Of a stretch of 6,519 nt of DNA, positions 4,771 to 6,519 are shown in pieces. Within the stretch, counting starts at the first letter, position 1, and every line of letters starts with the position of its first letter. Source of the stretch: JBOGFI01 sp050743365 (GTDB taxonomy: Bacteria > Actinomycetota > Acidimicrobiia > IMCC26256 > JACDBD01). Location of the stretch: positions 1-6,519 of the forward strand of contig JBOGFI010000006.1 of assembly GCA_050743365.1 (NCBI GenBank), read 5' to 3'. Made by a program: the position numbers and the translations under genes. Below the pieces are notes generated by a model, which made no database searches, was not told the DNA's origin, and worked only from the letters and a program-made list of their open reading frames with translations.

Positions 4771-6339
4771 TCAGGCGGGGGTCGCCTCCGGCCGGCCCCG
4801 CTCGACCACGAAGGCGGCCCCGGGCTCGACGGCCGCCTGCGGGTCACGCACGTCGGTGACGTAGCGGAACTCGGTCGTCCACTGGTCCCGTTCCACCGTG
4901 CACGTGGCGTAGCCGTTGCGGGGCTCGAAGTAGCGCACGTGCGGGTTTTGCTCCCGGAAGTCGGTCGCGAACGGGATCGAGCTGATCGCCGGCCCGACGA
5001 ACTCGGTCGCGACGACCCGCCCGTCGGTGTCGAAGGGATCGCGCCGGAGATCGGCCACGAAGCTGGCGTGGTAGTCGCCGGTCAGCACGATCGGATCGGC
5101 GACGTCCGCCTCGCCCAGGCCGTCGAGCACGCGGCGGCGGCTGGCCGGGTAGCCGTCCCAGGAGTCGAGGTAGTACTCGGGAGGCCCGTCCGCCGGGTTC
5201 ACGTTGAGCCCGGCCATCATCACCTGCTGCGCGAGCACGCTCCAGCGCTCGTCCGCCCGTCCGAGGGCGTCGAGGAGCCACCGCTGCTGCTCCCGGCCCA
5301 GGATCGACCGGCCGGGGTCCTCGCGTTCGGGGCACGTCGGCCCCTGGTCGGTGAGGGGCTCGGACACGTCGCGGCAGGGCGGCTCCGCCGCGTGCTGGCG
5401 CACGTCGAGCACGAAGAAGCGGGCCAGGTCACCGAAGGCGAACTCGCGGTAGAGGCGGACGTCGGACCCGCGAGGTGGCGCCAGGCGTACCGGGACGTGC
5501 TCGTACCACGCCCGGTAGGCGGCGGCGCGGCGGGCCCGGAACTGGTCCGGTGATGCGCCCGTCTCGCTAGTGTCGCCGGCGTAGTTGTTGCTGACCTCGT
5601 GGTCGTCCCACGTGGCGACCCACGGCACGGCGTGGTGGGCGGCCTGGAGGTCGGGGTCGGTGTGGTAGAGCGCATACCGGGCCCGGTAGTCGTCGAGGGT
5701 GACGGCCTCGGTGGTCGGGTTGGCGCGACCGTCGAAGGCGAAGATCGGGTGCTCGTAGATGTAGTCGCCCAGGAACAGCACGACATCCACGTCCCGGTCG
5801 GCGAGGTCGCGGTAGGAGGTGTAGTAGCCGGTCCCGTAGTCCTGACAGGACGCCAGCGCGAGACGTAGACGCTCGGGTGACGCATCGCGACGGGGCAGCG
5901 TGCGCGTCCGGCCGACCGGGCTGATGTCGTCCCCGAGGCGGAAGCGGTAGAAGTAGTCGGAGGCGGGCTCGAGCCCGCGGACGTCGACGTGCAGGGAGTG
6001 CGCCGCGCTCGGCCTGGCGGTCGCGACTCCCTTGCGGACCACGTCGCGGAAGCGGTCGTCGGTGGCGACGTCCCACGCCACCTCGACCGGCGCGTCGGGC
6101 ATGCCGCCGCCCTCGAGGGGGAATGGCGCCAGGCGGGTCCAGAGGACGACCCGGTTCGGGCGGGGGTCGCCCGACGCCACGCCGAGCGTGAAGGGGTTGC
6201 CGGCGGCCCCGACGGCCGGCACCACCGGCGGCCGGGCCGAGGTGGTGGGTGCTTCCGCCGTCGGCGCGTCGTCGCCGCCGCGAGAACAGGCCGCCGTGGC
6301 GAGCAAGCCGGCCAGGAACCCCCGGCGAGACAGGGACAC
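4771..6339 (-). CDS. phoD: PhoD-family alkaline phosphatase/phosphodiesterase, Tat-exported
   Basis: PhoD enzymes hydrolyse phosphate mono- and diesters, including teichoic acids and nucleic acids, outside the cytoplasmic membrane, and need Ca2+ and Fe3+. The 522-aa product begins with a twin-arginine signal (SRRGFLAG, 4-11). ATAAC (14-18) is a poor lipobox, so Tat lipoprotein anchoring is possible. A PhoD N-terminal beta-domain follows (about 48-147, starting FTLGVASGDP). The metallophosphatase domain has ASCQ with C165, the iron-ligand type of Cys; FLGDYIYEH (189-197); WDDHEVSNN (244-252); and LTGDYHASF (419-427), all characteristic PhoD metal-site motifs. Length is normal for the family. 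The start is GTG 6339: it gives a correct Tat signal, and an in-frame TGA lies upstream. No Shine-Dalgarno is visible. It follows the upstream (-) gene almost without a gap, so both are probably one transcript. No Pho box is visible. Composition is core-like and very GC-rich. Confidence 0.93.
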   Translation of the reverse strand: MSLSRRGFLAGLLATAACSRGGDDAPTAEAPTTSARPPVVPAVGAAGNPFTLGVASGDPRPNRVVLWTRLAPFPLEGGGMPDAPVEVAWDVATDDRFRDVVRKGVATARPSAAHSLHVDVRGLEPASDYFYRFRLGDDISPVGRTRTLPRRDASPERLRLALASCQDYGTGYYTSYRDLADRDVDVVLFLGDYIYEHPIFAFDGRANPTTEAVTLDDYRARYALYHTDPDLQAAHHAVPWVATWDDHEVSNNYAGDTSETGASPDQFRARRAAAYRAWYEHVPVRLAPPRGSDVRLYREFAFGDLARFFVLDVRQHAAEPPCRDVSEPLTDQGPTCPEREDPGRSILGREQQRWLLDALGRADERWSVLAQQVMMAGLNVNPADGPPEYYLDSWDGYPASRRRVLDGLGEADVADPIVLTGDYHASFVADLRRDPFDTDGRVVATEFVGPAISSIPFATDFREQNPHVRYFEPRNGYATCTVERDQWTTEFRYVTDVRDPQAAVEPGAAFVVERGRPEATPA

Positions 6340-6343
6340 GGCG

Positions 6344-6519
6344 TCAGCGCCGCGGCCACGTCAGCGAAGAAGGCGCTCCGGGCGAGCACCCGATCGCAGC
6401 CGGCGGCTCGCGCCGCCGCCAGCAGCTCCGTCTCCGTGTGGCGACCGAAGGCGACCACGCGGGTCGCCGAACCGCTCGCCCGCAACGACCGCACCGCCTC
6501 GAGCGCGCCCGGGTGCGCG
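6344..6519 (-). CDS. 3' end of a CheY-like (receiver-fold) protein, partial, stop out of frame
   Basis: The frame is open from the window edge and reads AHPGALEAVRSLRASG, then RVVAFGRHTETELLAAARA, AGCDRVLARSAFFADVAAAL. This follows the last part of a response-regulator receiver: strand (RVVAFG), helix (ETELLAAARAAG), strand with Arg/Ser in place of the usual Lys-Pro (VLARSAF), then a final helix. I cannot see whether the phosphoacceptor Asp exists, as it would lie outside the window. Actinobacterial pseudo-receiver proteins of unknown function have similar ends, from memory. The frame has no stop where the domain should end. It runs on into phoD until 5220 with an Arg/Pro/Thr-rich tail that is clearly a phoD shadow. 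A TGA at 6346-6344 sits one base out of frame, directly after VAA and 4 nt before the phoD start. A one-base assembly error or a real +1 shift would explain this. Confidence 0.55.
   Translation of the reverse strand, partial: RTRARSRRCGRCGRAVRRPAWSPSVATRRRSCWRRREPPAAIGCSPGAPSSLTWPRR

Noticed and set aside
4657..5553. A 298-codon (+) strand frame opposite phoD
   Set aside because: It has the repeated Val/Gly/Arg/Glu look of an antisense shadow, with no motif or ribosome site; phoD is certain on the other strand.
5220..6494. A 424-codon open frame on the (-) strand
   Set aside because: Only its first 50 or so codons look like a protein (the CheY-like gene end). The rest is Arg/Pro/Ser/Thr-rich and overlaps phoD, whose own frame carries all the family motifs.
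1..6519. tRNA, rRNA, CRISPR array, insertion sequence, integrase or attachment-site repeats
   Set aside because: I looked for cloverleaf ends, regularly spaced repeats, transposase motifs and matching direct repeats around the cassette, and found none that I could support.

Overview
The window looks like chromosomal DNA from a high-GC actinobacterium. Reasons: GC is very high in the core genes; GTG starts are common; one promoter looks leaderless (TANNNT about 7 nt before an ATG); and there is a perfect match to the CGAAC-N4-GTTCG LexA operator used by Actinobacteria and Firmicutes. The exact lineage cannot be read from the sequence.

Layout. Bases 2-163 (+) are the 3' end of a gene for a protein with a C-terminal membrane anchor. 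Bases 164-265 are intergenic and hold a 14-bp palindrome identical to a consensus SOS box, followed by a strong Shine-Dalgarno. Bases 266-2526 (+) are a tight three-gene cassette. It encodes a beta-class DNA aminomethyltransferase (probably N4-cytosine) with an extra C-terminal domain, an unrecognised 127-aa acidic protein, and a 141-aa protein with a PD-(D/E)XK nuclease signature. The last two genes overlap by ATGA. Bases 2570-3340 (+) are a CcdA-type membrane thiol-electron carrier. The (-) strand, read right to left, carries the 3' end of a CheY-like protein (6519 to about 6344), a PhoD-type phosphodiesterase/alkaline phosphatase (6339-4771) and an acyltransferase-3 membrane protein (4605-3430). 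The last converges on ccdA.

The most interesting part is the cassette at 266-2526. The methyltransferase C-terminal domain and the separate 141-aa protein are visibly homologous: they share RPGLxRTDTLxKA and the flanking strands. The separate protein keeps a plausible D...ExK active site, whereas the fused copy has N, D and S at those positions. I read this as a compact type II-like restriction-modification module, or a related defence module, in which a dead nuclease copy is fused to the methylase and a live copy is separate. The small unknown protein lies between them. Its promoter region carries a LexA-type operator, which would tie the module to DNA damage. The homology and motifs are seen directly; nuclease activity, partnership and SOS control are inference.

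Base composition is mosaic. Rows counted by hand give about 57% GC in the cassette (361-420) and 55% in the acyltransferase gene (4201-4260), against 77% in ccdA (3121-3180) and 83% in phoD (6181-6240). This suggests that the cassette and the acyltransferase gene were acquired.
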